The position numbers were made by a program, and so were the translations under genes. This document shows, piece after piece, positions 1 through 7,951 of a stretch of DNA of 34,568 nucleotides. Source of the DNA: Verrucomicrobiota bacterium (GTDB lineage: Bacteria > Verrucomicrobiota > Verrucomicrobiia > Opitutales > Opitutaceae); the NCBI GenBank assembly GCA_003641745.1, contig QNAI01000018.1:1-34568 (forward strand). The letters are read 5' to 3'. Below the pieces are notes generated by a model. The model was not told the DNA's origin. It did no database searches and was given only the letters and a program-made list of their open reading frames with translations. The number at the start of each line of letters is the position of its first letter. The stretch's first letter is position 1.

Positions 1-8
1 CGTTCCCC

Positions 9-58
9 AACTTCATCATTCTTCATTCATAACTCATAATTCCCCCTCTCTTCCCTCC
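9..58. repeat. Pyrimidine-rich leader with TTCAT/CTCAT short repeats
   Basis: The stretch before the first gene is almost all T, C and A and contains iterated short units (TTCAT, ATTCAT, CTCAT). It has no purine-rich ribosome binding site for the gene starting at position 59. It resembles the C/T-rich spacer at 2797-2975. No function can be assigned. Confidence 0.35.
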
Positions 59-1444
59 ATGTCCTCTCAATCCTCCACCAGTGCACTCCGTGCCGGGTTC
101 GGGAAATCCGACATTACCCCTCGGGTCGGGGTGCAACTTGCCGGGTTCGGGCCTTACCTGAACCGGCATTCGACCGGCGTTCACGCCCCATTGGTTGCCC
201 GGGCGGCCGCATTTTCTTCGGTCTCGGAGACCTGTTTGATTCTCGCCCTCGATCTCTGCGGAGTATCCAGACAGTTACTCAATCGGATCCGATCGATCGT
301 CGCCAAACGGACGGATGTCCCGGTCGATCGCATCATGGTTGCCTGCACCCATACCCACAGTGGTCCGTCGACCGTCGGCCACATCGGCTGGGGGCACCCC
401 GACGATCTATACATCGAAACTCTTCCCTCGCGGATCCTCCGGGCGGCGGAGGCGGCGATCGAAGACATGGGAGAGGTTCGAGTCGGCTCCGCCTCGCCTC
501 CATGCGAAGGCATCGCGATCAATCGTGATTACGACACCGCCTATGATCGTTCATTTTCGGTCGATCATTTTCTGGCCGATTCGTGGCGTCCGGCCAAACC
601 CGAAAAGACCGACACGACCTGCGATGTCATCACGTTTCATGATGGTGCCCGGCTAAAGGGATTCATCAGCTCTTTCAGCTGCCACCCAGTGGTCTGTTGC
701 GAGGAGAATACCCTGATTCACGGCGATTTCGTCGGCCAGGCCACGAGCCAGGTGGAGAAGCAGCATTCCGGTTCGATCGGAATTTTCATCCCCGGCGCCC
801 TGGGCGACATCAACCCCGGCATCTCCCACCGACCGGCGGACGAAAGCATGCGGGCGCTGGATGTGATCAGCACCCGCTACGCCCAGGCGGTCGAAACCGG
901 CATCTCTTCCTCCAGGCCACTGAGTTCACCAGGTCTTTCGGTCGCCTCACGCCATACCCGCTTTCCCCGGGTCGAATGGACCCGTGAAGAAGTGGACGAA
1001 CGCATCAGTGTCCTGGAAAAAGGGCTGCATGCGCCCGACCTGAACGATGATCCGCTCCAGGGAGATGACCCCCTTGAGCGGACCGGGATGCAAATGGTTC
1101 GGCTCGCCGGGCTGCGCAAGATTCTCGATCGAATGGATCGCGGTGACGATTTGAACCCGTCGGTCGAACTTCAGGGGATCCGGCTCGGATCGGTCCGCCT
1201 CCTCGGTTCACCTTTCGAGGTTTTCCAGCAGACCAAGAACGAAATCCGAGCATCCGCACCCGAAGGCCTCAATCTCGTTCTCAGCCTGGTCAATGGCACC
1301 GAAGGTTATGCCCCCGACCCCACCATCTTTGAGCGTCAGGGTTATGCCGCGGAATTCGTTCCCCTGATGAAAGGCGACCTTCCCCATCAGAGCCTCCACG
1401 ATCTGCTGGTCGGGGAATTGACTCAGTTGGCCGCTGAACTGTAA
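59..1444 (+). CDS. Neutral/alkaline ceramidase-like hydrolase (N-terminal domain type)
   Basis: This 461-residue protein matches the N-terminal catalytic domain of neutral/alkaline non-lysosomal ceramidases. Visible hallmarks are a start resembling 'GFGKSDITPR', a THTHSGP motif with His98 and His100, a second zinc-ligand candidate in the CHP motif (His209), GALGD around residues 246-250, and a C-terminal NGTEGY segment. True ceramidases are about 650 residues or more and secreted; this one has only the catalytic part and no signal peptide, so it probably acts in the cytoplasm on another amide or ester. Ceramide as substrate is not implied. The ATG at 59 has no clear Shine-Dalgarno sequence, but the family motif begins a few residues later. 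The next gene on the same strand is a Gfo/Idh/MocA oxidoreductase 50 nt downstream, so co-transcription is likely. A second member of the family lies at 19688-21001. Confidence 0.85.
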   Translation: MSSQSSTSALRAGFGKSDITPRVGVQLAGFGPYLNRHSTGVHAPLVARAAAFSSVSETCLILALDLCGVSRQLLNRIRSIVAKRTDVPVDRIMVACTHTHSGPSTVGHIGWGHPDDLYIETLPSRILRAAEAAIEDMGEVRVGSASPPCEGIAINRDYDTAYDRSFSVDHFLADSWRPAKPEKTDTTCDVITFHDGARLKGFISSFSCHPVVCCEENTLIHGDFVGQATSQVEKQHSGSIGIFIPGALGDINPGISHRPADESMRALDVISTRYAQAVETGISSSRPLSSPGLSVASRHTRFPRVEWTREEVDERISVLEKGLHAPDLNDDPLQGDDPLERTGMQMVRLAGLRKILDRMDRGDDLNPSVELQGIRLGSVRLLGSPFEVFQQTKNEIRASAPEGLNLVLSLVNGTEGYAPDPTIFERQGYAAEFVPLMKGDLPHQSLHDLLVGELTQLAAEL

Positions 1445-1494
1445 ACTCGGTTCCACCTTTACTCGCCCTTCACAAACCGGAATCATTGGTGCGA

Positions 1495-2787
1495 ATGAAA
1501 CGTACCTGCGTGATCGTCGGCGCCGGGCATCGCGCCATGGCCTATGCGTCCCATGCCCGGGAGCACCCGGACAGAATGGAGGTGATCGGCGTGGCGGATC
1601 CGGTCGAACTGCGTCGGCAGCAGGCCGCGGGCATGTTCGACCTGGATCCTGCAAACATCTTCTCGTCCGCGGAAGATCTGGCCGCGCGCCCGAAGATGGC
1701 CGATTTCGTGATCAATGGAACCATGGATCACGAGCACGTGCCCACCTCCCTGCCGCTCCTCAGGCGCGGTTACGACATCCTGCTGGAGAAACCCTTTGCA
1801 ACCAACCCGACGGAGATGTGGGACCTCGTCGAAACCGCGGGGGAGACCGGTTGCAAGGTTGCCATCTGCCATGTGCTTCGGCACGCCCCGTTCTACGCAG
1901 CAATTCGCAGAGAGGTGGTCGATGGCGCCATCGGCGACATCATCAACATCAACGCCGTGGAGCATGTATCCTACCACCATATGGCCGTCGGGTATGTCAG
2001 GGGAAAGTGGAGACGCTCCGATCAGTGCAAATCCCCGATGTTGATGTCAAAGAGTTGTCACGATCTCGACCTGATTACATGGATGAAGAGCGGCATTGCG
2101 CCCCGGCGTGTTTCGAGTTTTGGCAGCAATATGCAATTTCGGCCGGAGAATGCCCCCCGGGATTCCGGCACACGATGCCTGGTCGATTGTCCGATTGAAG
2201 GTGAGTGCCTGTACTCCGCCCGGAAGCACTACCTCGACCATCCGAAACGCTGGGCCGCCTACGCCTGGAGTTCACTCGAACACCTTGAAAGCCCCTCGAT
2301 TGAGAAGATGACGGAATCGCTCAAGACGAGCCCTTACGGTCAATGTGTCTGGAAGACGGACATGAATGTGGTTGATCACCAGTCGGTGGTCATCGAATTC
2401 GAAGACGGAGCGACCGCCACCTTGAATATGGTGGGAGGATCCGCCAAGCCCTTGCGTGCCCTCCACCTGATAGGTACGCATGGCGAAATCCAGGGCTGTC
2501 TGGAAGACGACCGGTATGTGGTCCGACATATCGACCCCCGGCCCGGTCACGAATTCTCCGAACGCACGGTCGACCTGAACGAGACCGGCGACAAGACGGG
2601 AGCCCATGGCGGACACGCCGGGGGCGACAGCCGTCTGGTCGGTGATTTCCTGGATTATCTGGACGGAAACGAACCGTCTATTTCCACCACCAGCCTGGAG
2701 GATTCGGTCGCCGGACATCTCATCGGCTTCTGTGCCCACCAATCCATGGCCGAAAACAAAGTTGTGGAAATCACCATGCGGCGCTGA
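1495..2787 (+). CDS. Gfo/Idh/MocA family oxidoreductase with cysteine-containing insertion
   Basis: This is a predicted NAD(P)-dependent sugar or polyol dehydrogenase of about 430 residues. The N-terminus holds a Rossmann nucleotide-binding motif (VIVGAGHRA), and the family's catalytic EKP motif is present with Lys99. The middle carries Cys228, Cys232 and Cys238 (pattern C-x3-C-x5-C), seen in a longer subgroup of the family; a metal-binding or structural role is possible but unproven. At 430 residues it is longer than the 330-390 usual for the family, which fits this insertion. The frame is open from a TTG at 1486 and a GTG at 1489, but ATG 1495 sits directly before the Rossmann strand and is preferred. 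It follows the ceramidase-like gene closely and probably shares its transcript. Substrate unknown. Confidence 0.9.
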   Translation: MKRTCVIVGAGHRAMAYASHAREHPDRMEVIGVADPVELRRQQAAGMFDLDPANIFSSAEDLAARPKMADFVINGTMDHEHVPTSLPLLRRGYDILLEKPFATNPTEMWDLVETAGETGCKVAICHVLRHAPFYAAIRREVVDGAIGDIININAVEHVSYHHMAVGYVRGKWRRSDQCKSPMLMSKSCHDLDLITWMKSGIAPRRVSSFGSNMQFRPENAPRDSGTRCLVDCPIEGECLYSARKHYLDHPKRWAAYAWSSLEHLESPSIEKMTESLKTSPYGQCVWKTDMNVVDHQSVVIEFEDGATATLNMVGGSAKPLRALHLIGTHGEIQGCLEDDRYVVRHIDPRPGHEFSERTVDLNETGDKTGAHGGHAGGDSRLVGDFLDYLDGNEPSISTTSLEDSVAGHLIGFCAHQSMAENKVVEITMRR

Positions 2788-2796
2788 AATTGTCAC

Positions 2797-2975
2797 CCGA
2801 CCTTCGACCTTCCGACCCCATCCCTCCTCCCCCCTTCGTTCCTTCGCAGTTCAATCCCCTCTGACCTTCGACTTCTTTCCTCTTCTTCCGTGCTTTGCAG
2901 TTCTCTCCATCCACAGAGCATCCGCCACTCCCAACGCTGACCTCTGACTCCTTCTTCCACAGCCCACTGTCCACC
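2797..2975. repeat. Pyrimidine-rich degenerate repeat spacer
   Basis: The spacer after the Gfo/Idh gene is strongly C/T-rich on the plus strand and contains degenerate reiterations of a TGACCTTCGAC-like unit (near 2802-2815, 2862-2873 and 2939-2951) and two GCAGTTC copies. No coding potential was seen. It runs directly into the REP-like palindrome at 2981-3033. Confidence 0.4.
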
Positions 2976-2980
2976 CGTAA

Positions 2981-3033
2981 GGGGTCAAAGCTCACATCCT
3001 GCATTGGCATGCACGATGTCGAGCAATGACCCC
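2981..3033. repeat. REP-like 53-bp palindrome, copy 1
   Basis: The element starts GGGGTCA and ends TGACCCC. Between these, successive arms pair: GCTC with GAGC, ACATC with GATGT, and TGCAT with ATGCA around a TGGC loop, interrupted by small bulges and an AA/AA internal loop. The result is a long, nearly perfect hairpin. An almost identical copy lies at 21043-21095 and a decayed inverted copy at 18509-18561. Size, GGGGTC ends and intergenic position resemble REP elements mobilised by RAYT (Y1/TnpA_REP) transposases. No such transposase is in this window. Confidence 0.85.
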
Positions 3034-3046
3034 GTCCACCGTCCAC

Positions 3047-3061
3047 GCCGGCGAAGCCGGC
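3047..3061. repeat. GCCGGC-GAA-GCCGGC mini-hairpin
   Basis: A perfect 6-bp stem with a 3-nt loop lies just after the REP-like element. The same motif with one mismatch occurs at 21005-21019 beside the second copy. A shared 12-mer CCGTCCACCGTC is at 3032-3043 and 21022-21033. These motifs therefore travel as a composite element whose parts are arranged differently at the two sites. Confidence 0.6.
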
Positions 3062-3073
3062 ACCCTCACCACC

Positions 3074-3628
3074 ATGGGAAAAAACTATCCTGAAATCGAC
3101 TCAAAAATCGCCGACTGGGTCGGCCGACAGAAGATGTTCTTCGTCGCAACCGCCCCCCTTTCCGCGGGTGGGATGGTCAATTGCTCGCCCAAGGGCATGG
3201 ACACCTTTCGCATCCTGGGACCAAAAACCGTTGCCTATCTCGACCTTACCGGAAGCGGCGCTGAAACCATCGCGCACCTGAGAGAAAACGGGCGGGTCGT
3301 GATCATGATGTGTGCATTTGATGGGCCGCCGGATATTTATCGCTTTCATGGACGCGGAGAAGCGCTGGCCAGGGGTACGCCCGAATACGATGCACTGATC
3401 GAGCACTTCAACGAACTACCGGGCGCCCGAAGCATCATCCGGATATCGGTGGACCGGATCAGCGACTCCTGTGGCTATTCGGTTCCTCTATACACTTACC
3501 AAAGTGACCGGGATGGTCTGATCAAATGGGCCGAGGCCAAGGGCGAGGCTGGTATCGCTGACTACCAGAGGCAAAAGAACCAAACGAGCGTTGATGGCCT
3601 CCCGGCACATCAGGGGTTGGCGGAGTGA
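3074..3628 (+). CDS. Pyridoxamine 5'-phosphate oxidase-like flavin split-barrel protein
   Basis: The 184-residue product resembles the FMN-binding split-barrel (PNPOx-like) family, as judged from a segment near residues 20-50 (KMFFVATAPL followed by NCSPKG) and the DLTGSG and GRGEA elements. Members reduce or oxidise small molecules or bind F420, haem or FMN; the substrate here is unknown. The frame is open from ATG 3026, but that start lies inside the REP-like palindrome and its first 16 codons would translate repeat DNA, so ATG 3074 (MGKNYPEID) is chosen. The gene sits between the Gfo/Idh/MocA and URO-D-like genes on the same strand. The C-terminal 25 residues are polar and probably disordered. 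Confidence 0.85.
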   Translation: MGKNYPEIDSKIADWVGRQKMFFVATAPLSAGGMVNCSPKGMDTFRILGPKTVAYLDLTGSGAETIAHLRENGRVVIMMCAFDGPPDIYRFHGRGEALARGTPEYDALIEHFNELPGARSIIRISVDRISDSCGYSVPLYTYQSDRDGLIKWAEAKGEAGIADYQRQKNQTSVDGLPAHQGLAE

Positions 3629-3688
3629 GTTACTTTTCACCATTTCCCGTACGAGAACCGAATCATTCGACACAGGAACGATCACCCA

Positions 3689-4693
3689 GTGACAGGAAGA
3701 GAAAGAGTAAGGGCCGCCCTCACGCATACGACGCCGGACCAGGCGCCACGAAATCTGTGGGCGTTACCTTACATCTCTCTGTTCCGAAAAGACGAACTTG
3801 ACGAGCTCCTCAGCCTTTACCCCTCAGATTTCGGACAACCGGAGTTGTCACCGGGATCGAGTGATACCGGCCTCCAACGCCTGGCGCAGCCCGGAAGCTA
3901 CACGGACGACTGGGGCAGTGTATGGGAGGTGGGCGAGCCGGGCATCATCGGTGAGGTGAAAAGCCCGGCGCTGGCGGAATGGCCCGCATTGGCAACCTTT
4001 CAACCGCCATGGGAACTCGTCCGTGATCGAGACCTGGCCCATGCCAACCGGAATTGTGCGAGTTCTGACTCGTTCATGCTCTCACCAGCCTGCGCCCGTC
4101 CGTTCGAACGGTTGCAGTTCCTTCGCGGCACTGAGAACACCTTCATCGACCTCGCGGATCGCAGGCCGGAGATCTTCAAGCTGACCGAAATGATCCACGA
4201 ATTCTACCTGGCAGACGTGCGGAACTGGGCCCGCTCGGAGGTCGACGGCGTTTTCCTGATGGATGACTGGGGCGCGAACAACGCACTGCTGATTGATCCG
4301 AAGATCTGGCGGGAGATATTCAAGCCTCTGTATCGTGATTATTGCGACCTCATCCATGCAGCCGGTAAGTTCGTCTTTTTCCACTCGGACGGAAATATCG
4401 AGGCGATCTACGGCGACCTGGTCGAAATCGGAGTCGACGCGATCAACTCGCAGCTTTTCTGCATGAATATCGAGGAACTGGCCAAACGCTACAAGGGCAG
4501 GATCACATTCTGGGGAGAGATTGATCGACAGCATGTCCTGCCCTTCGGCTCGCCGGATGATGTCCGTGCCGCCGTCCGCCGTGTCCGCAATGCCCTGGAT
4601 GACGGCACCGGTGGTGTCATCGCTCAGTGTGAATGGGGCAAGGACAATTCAAAAGACAATATCGAGGCAGTTTTCAGGGCCTGGCTCGACTGA
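3689..4693 (+). CDS. URO-D-like protein (MtaA/CmuA-type methyltransferase fold), copy 1
   Basis: This 334-residue protein has the uroporphyrinogen decarboxylase/cobalamin methyltransferase barrel: the start TGRERVRAALTHTTPDQAP, the LMDDWG segment, and FFHSDGN (His232-Ser-Asp234-Gly). It lacks the RQAGR motif of true HemE, so porphyrin decarboxylation is unlikely. In MtaA-type enzymes zinc is held by His-x-Cys and a later Cys; here the first Cys is Asp234 but a C-terminal Cys314 (QCEWG) is kept, the only one of the four paralogues in this window to keep it. It starts with GTG, with AGGAACG upstream as a plausible ribosome binding site. It lies 60 nt after the flavin protein and just before an alpha/beta hydrolase. 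The methyl or carboxyl substrate is unknown. Confidence 0.85.
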   Translation: MTGRERVRAALTHTTPDQAPRNLWALPYISLFRKDELDELLSLYPSDFGQPELSPGSSDTGLQRLAQPGSYTDDWGSVWEVGEPGIIGEVKSPALAEWPALATFQPPWELVRDRDLAHANRNCASSDSFMLSPACARPFERLQFLRGTENTFIDLADRRPEIFKLTEMIHEFYLADVRNWARSEVDGVFLMDDWGANNALLIDPKIWREIFKPLYRDYCDLIHAAGKFVFFHSDGNIEAIYGDLVEIGVDAINSQLFCMNIEELAKRYKGRITFWGEIDRQHVLPFGSPDDVRAAVRRVRNALDDGTGGVIAQCEWGKDNSKDNIEAVFRAWLD

Positions 4694-4711
4694 AAGGCTT
4701 CAATTCTGGTT

Positions 4712-5746
4712 ATGAAGAAAGAGATGAATCATCACTTTTCCCCTACGGAACATCACAGACACCTGATGTCAAAGACCGTGCCCTCATTGCGCTACGAGGG
4801 CGCTGACCCAAGGAAGTGGCAGCGCAAACTTCGGCGAAAACTTCGGCAATTGATCGGGGAGATGCCCAGTGACAGATGCCCTCTTCGACCCCGAAGCCTT
4901 TGGAAACGGGAGCATCCGCTGGGTTCGATTGAGAAGATCGTCTTCCGTGCTGAACCGTATGCCGATGTGCCCGCTTATGTCTGCCTGCCAAAGAACGTGG
5001 ATCCACCCTACACCTTCATGGTCTGCGTCCAAGGGCACTCGGGCGGAATGCACAATTCCATCGCGGTCCAGCGGGAGGATAATTCCAAACCGTTGAAGGT
5101 CGAAGGTGACCGTGATTTCGGGCTCGGATGCATGCGTCGCGGTATTGCCGCACTGTGTATTGAACAGCGATCGTTCGGCGAACGACGCGAGCAGAAACAG
5201 GCGCATATCTCGGACCAGGGGTGTCACGACGCCACCATGCACGCCCTGCTGTTGGGACGGACATTGATCGGGGAGCGTGTGTACGATGTTGACCGGGGAA
5301 TTGACTACCTCGCCTCACGCGGCGATGCCGATATGAAAAGTATCGGGGTCATGGGCAACTCGGGCGGCGGCACCACCAGCGTATTCTCTGCCGCCCTGCT
5401 ACCACGAATTGCGTTTGCCATGCCCTCATGCTACTTCTGCACCTTTCGCGACTCGATAATGTCGATCTACCATTGCATGGACAACTACATCCCGGGGCTG
5501 TACAATTACGCGGAAATGGCCGACGTGATGGGGCTCTTTGCTCCGAAACCGGTCGTCCTCGTGGCTGGAAGAGAAGATGACATATTTCCCATCCGCGCCA
5601 CGCGCCGAGCGTTCAAGGATCTTCAGAAGATCTATGAATCGTTTGATGCCCGGAGCCGATGCCACCTCGTCGTCGGACAGGGTGGCCATCGTTTCTACGC
5701 CGACGATGCCTGGCCGGTGATGCTGAAGGAGATCGGGAGGATCTGA
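4712..5746 (+). CDS. Alpha/beta hydrolase (acetylxylan esterase/dienelactone hydrolase-like)
   Basis: The 344-residue protein has an alpha/beta-hydrolase core. The nucleophile elbow is GNSGGG with Ser217, the acid is likely Asp289 or Asp290 in GREDDIFPI, and the base is His326 in GQGGHRFY. No signal peptide is seen, so it is probably cytoplasmic. It begins 18 nt after the URO-D-like gene, which suggests co-expression. ATG 4712 is used; ATG 4724, four codons later and preceded by GAAAGAG, is an equally good start. The fold fits esterases that remove acyl groups from sugars, but the substrate is not determined. Aromatic and Cys-rich residues around 230-270 (YFCTFRDS) form a likely lid or pocket region. 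Confidence 0.85.
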   Translation: MKKEMNHHFSPTEHHRHLMSKTVPSLRYEGADPRKWQRKLRRKLRQLIGEMPSDRCPLRPRSLWKREHPLGSIEKIVFRAEPYADVPAYVCLPKNVDPPYTFMVCVQGHSGGMHNSIAVQREDNSKPLKVEGDRDFGLGCMRRGIAALCIEQRSFGERREQKQAHISDQGCHDATMHALLLGRTLIGERVYDVDRGIDYLASRGDADMKSIGVMGNSGGGTTSVFSAALLPRIAFAMPSCYFCTFRDSIMSIYHCMDNYIPGLYNYAEMADVMGLFAPKPVVLVAGREDDIFPIRATRRAFKDLQKIYESFDARSRCHLVVGQGGHRFYADDAWPVMLKEIGRI

Positions 5747-5782
5747 CGGATCCAGAGGTATGAGTCAGAGAAAAGTGAACGG

Positions 5783-5843
5783 TCGCGGTCGCGCGGGATC
5801 AACGTTTCTCGAGGGTTCGCGGTCGCGCGGGAGCACGACCCTC
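5783..5843. repeat. Direct repeat TCGCGGTCGCGCGGGA and short inverted repeat
   Basis: The 16-mer TCGCGGTCGCGCGGGA occurs at 5783-5798 and again at 5817-5832. The second copy lies inside an inverted repeat, GAGGGT (5811-5816) paired with ACCCTC (5838-5843). The spacer from 5747 to 5933 holds this and then AT-richer sequence leading into the next gene. It may be a decayed dispersed element or a regulatory hairpin. Confidence 0.5.
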
Positions 5844-5933
5844 CAATAAAGATGCTCTGAACTCAATGGATCGCTAACTTGGTTTCAAGCCGTCAGGCGA
5901 TACCAATCAAACAACACGAAACAAGGAGGAATT

Positions 5934-6233
5934 ATGGCAAATGCAATTGTGATCAATCCATTCGAAGTGCCGAAAGGCCAGGAGGAGGAAGCCCTGGCGG
6001 TGTGGGACAGGTTCGCCGCATATTTCAAAGAACAACCCGGCTATGTATCAGCCAAGCTGCATCGGTCCATTGACCCGAATGCACGGTTTCACCTGGTCAC
6101 GGTCGCGGAATGGGCATCAGCCGATCATTTCGCCGCCGCGTTGCAGAACACGGAACTACAGTTGATCGCAAGAGAGGCCAAGCATGATTTCCCGAACTTT
6201 CCCGGTCTCTATGAAGTGATCAGAGACGGTTAG
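5934..6233 (+). CDS. Antibiotic biosynthesis monooxygenase (ABM) domain protein
   Basis: The 99-residue product is a single ABM/dimeric alpha-beta barrel domain, similar to small HmoA-like or quinol monooxygenases (start MANAIVINPFEVPKGQEEEA, then FHLVTVAEWASADHF). Such proteins form dimers and act on polyketides, quinones or haem; the role here is unknown. It has the strongest ribosome binding site in the window (AAGGAGGA, 5 nt before ATG), unlike most neighbours, which suggests high translation. It closes the first plus-strand run and converges on the next gene with only 7 nt between stop codons. Confidence 0.8.
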   Translation: MANAIVINPFEVPKGQEEEALAVWDRFAAYFKEQPGYVSAKLHRSIDPNARFHLVTVAEWASADHFAAALQNTELQLIAREAKHDFPNFPGLYEVIRDG

Positions 6234-6240
6234 AATCGCT

Positions 6241-7437
6241 TTACCGGTATCTACCATACCGTTGTATGGCGGCCATGATGAGGCGCATCCCGGTGAGGCG
6301 GGATCCATTGTTGATGCTGCCGGCGGTCATGAAGGACAGACCGCGGGTGTCCTTTGTCATCTCGAAGTCACGCAGAAATTCCGCCACGATGTTTACCTCT
6401 TCGTTTCGGCTGAAAGTGAAAGGGGCCAATTGGCCCTCGATGACTGCGTTGGGGTGATATTTCCTGATCTCGTCGGCCCTGACGGTCGGCCCCAGGTTCA
6501 GGCTGTTGAAATTCAGGCCGGAGAGAACCGGCAGCAGATGAGCCATCCCGGAATCGGAATGTTGGGCCCGCCGATCTCGAGGAGACGGGCTGTATCGGGC
6601 AAAGACCGCCTCCAGGATCGGGTAACCGAAAAACGCATACATTTCCTCGTTCAGCAGAGCGCAATTGTCGTCCGCCCACCCGAACCCGCGTTCGGACGTG
6701 TCGGGGGTCAGTCCCGCTTCTTCATCGAGAACCCGCGCCAGTCCCAGGATACTCTGGAGAATGAGATCGCGGAACCGAGCGGCGAGCGGTTTGTCGTCGT
6801 GGATGAGAAAGATGAGGTTTTCAGGACCGTAGACGGAAGTCGCAAAAGTGACCGGACCGCGCTGTCCCCGGTAGGCCGGGACCTGCTCACCGAGGGCGAC
6901 CAGTCGCGCCTTCTCCTCCCCCCACCCCTCGGGGAGAATGAAATCCCGAAGGTTCTCCAGACGTTTCTCCACCCGATCGAGCAGATTGCTCAATTCGCGC
7001 GGACTCTCAGCGGAGTGAAGGATCCAGTATGAGTCGCCCTGCCAGACATTCTCCGCTTCGAATATATCGTGCAGCATTCGTATCTTCGGCCAGATCCGGG
7101 TTGGATCGCCGGGGATCTCGTTGAGCAGACGGCGGCCCACGATCCGCTCAGCGACATCGTTGTAACGTTTCGACAATTCGCATTCATATTGATTGTCATG
7201 ATAAATTCGATACCAATCTTCCTCAAGACCCAGTTCAGCGAATAAACACTCGCGCGCCATATTGGCCAGACCGAGTTTCGGTTGCGGGCAATCCGGGGAA
7301 AAGGGATCCCCGTCCGCCATTTCGTCATCCGCCCAGAACTGGTCCAGATCGACCGGGGCAAGGCCGCCATTGGCCTGGGTTTCCTGAACAAGCTTCTCCG
7401 CCTGGGAGAGTTGATGCGGTTGGAGATAAACACTCAT
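6241..7437 (-). CDS. Divergent URO-D-like protein, copy 2
   Basis: This 398-residue protein is a distant member of the URO-D superfamily. The C-terminal half shows the order expected for the barrel: a GWADDNCALL segment, then QHSDSG (His293-Ser-Asp295), then SLNLGPT and VIEGQLAPF strands, and a final SINNGSRLTGMR helix start in place of the usual GC-x-P-x-TP-x-N. The N-terminal half has an ~100-residue region rich in acidic residues and Trp that I do not recognise. The frame is open to 7515, but the ATG at 7437 (MSVYLQPHQL) is preferred because the upstream codons are not family-like. It lacks HemE motifs and the methyltransferase Cys ligands. It is transcribed toward the ABM gene and away from the repeat-rich spacer at 7438-7951. 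Confidence 0.7.
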   Translation of the reverse strand: MSVYLQPHQLSQAEKLVQETQANGGLAPVDLDQFWADDEMADGDPFSPDCPQPKLGLANMARECLFAELGLEEDWYRIYHDNQYECELSKRYNDVAERIVGRRLLNEIPGDPTRIWPKIRMLHDIFEAENVWQGDSYWILHSAESPRELSNLLDRVEKRLENLRDFILPEGWGEEKARLVALGEQVPAYRGQRGPVTFATSVYGPENLIFLIHDDKPLAARFRDLILQSILGLARVLDEEAGLTPDTSERGFGWADDNCALLNEEMYAFFGYPILEAVFARYSPSPRDRRAQHSDSGMAHLLPVLSGLNFNSLNLGPTVRADEIRKYHPNAVIEGQLAPFTFSRNEEVNIVAEFLRDFEMTKDTRGLSFMTAGSINNGSRLTGMRLIMAAIQRYGRYR

Positions 7438-7631
7438 GAGTTGGAACGAACCTTGGAAGGGGAAGTGGCGTGAGCAAGATCTTTGTGCGGTGGCTCTTTC
7501 CGGGGGTGCAAACACCCGGGATTGCGTCCCCTGTCCATTTTCTGGAGGTCAGCCTGGTGGACGAACCGGGCAATATGTTTTCGGATCCTCGGGCAGGGAC
7601 GATCGGACCGGTCCCTGCCATCCGGACATCA

Positions 7632-7655
7632 GGTAGGGCGCGACGTCCCTGGCGC
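7632..7655 (+). repeat. Dispersed TAGGGC hairpin-type repeat
   Basis: This 24-nt sequence, containing TAGGGCGCGACGTCCCT, occurs as an exact inverted copy at 18475-18498. A related sequence with a GCGCCCTACCCCTG core lies at 31222-31236. All are intergenic. The arms AGGG and CCCT can form a small hairpin. Confidence 0.7.
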
Positions 7656-7680
7656 ACCGTCTGCGACCGGGTATTGTTCA

Positions 7681-7739
7681 AGCGGCAGGCCCCTGCGCAG
7701 CGGACATGGAAACCCGCCCTCCGAAAAACCAGCTATCGG
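7681..7739 (+). repeat. Dispersed GCGGAC hairpin-type repeat, copy 1
   Basis: This aligns without gaps to 31251-31309 (about 49 of 60 positions identical by eye). The core is CCCTGCGC followed by CGGACATGGA and CCGCCCTCCGA. Both copies follow a TAGGGC-type repeat at short distance, so the two form a composite element. Confidence 0.7.
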
Positions 7740-7951
7740 CTTCGCCCGTTTCCGCCTTTGCCAACCTGCCCGGATTGAAGAGGCGATCACGAAACGGATC
7801 GAGGCAGTCAGTTCCACATTGAGAAAGAAAGAAGAATCGCTTCTTGCTCCGGAGTCCCAAAGATCGATTCATTACTGATCTTGGTACGGCGCTCGGTAGA
7901 ACGACTGCGAGAAGGCGTGGGCATTTGACCTTGCCCGTTGAATAAAAAGTC

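Larger units (their letters stand above)
7438..7951. other. Gene-free spacer with dispersed hairpin repeats
   Basis: This 514-nt stretch separates divergent genes. It must contain promoters for the minus-strand URO-D-like gene and the plus-strand DUF2270-like gene, but no convincing -35/-10 pair was found. Open frames here have no recognisable protein character. It holds two dispersed repeats (7632-7655 and 7681-7739). Confidence 0.6.

Noticed and set aside
3689-4693. Annotation of the URO-D-like proteins as uroporphyrinogen decarboxylase (HemE)
   Set aside because: The N-terminal RQAGR motif and other HemE active-site elements are missing in all four, and no haem-synthesis genes are nearby.
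7483-7878. Open frame of 131 codons in the 7438-7951 spacer
   Set aside because: Its translation passes through two dispersed repeats, is rich in Arg/Pro/Ser as expected for non-coding GC-rich DNA, and resembles no protein.
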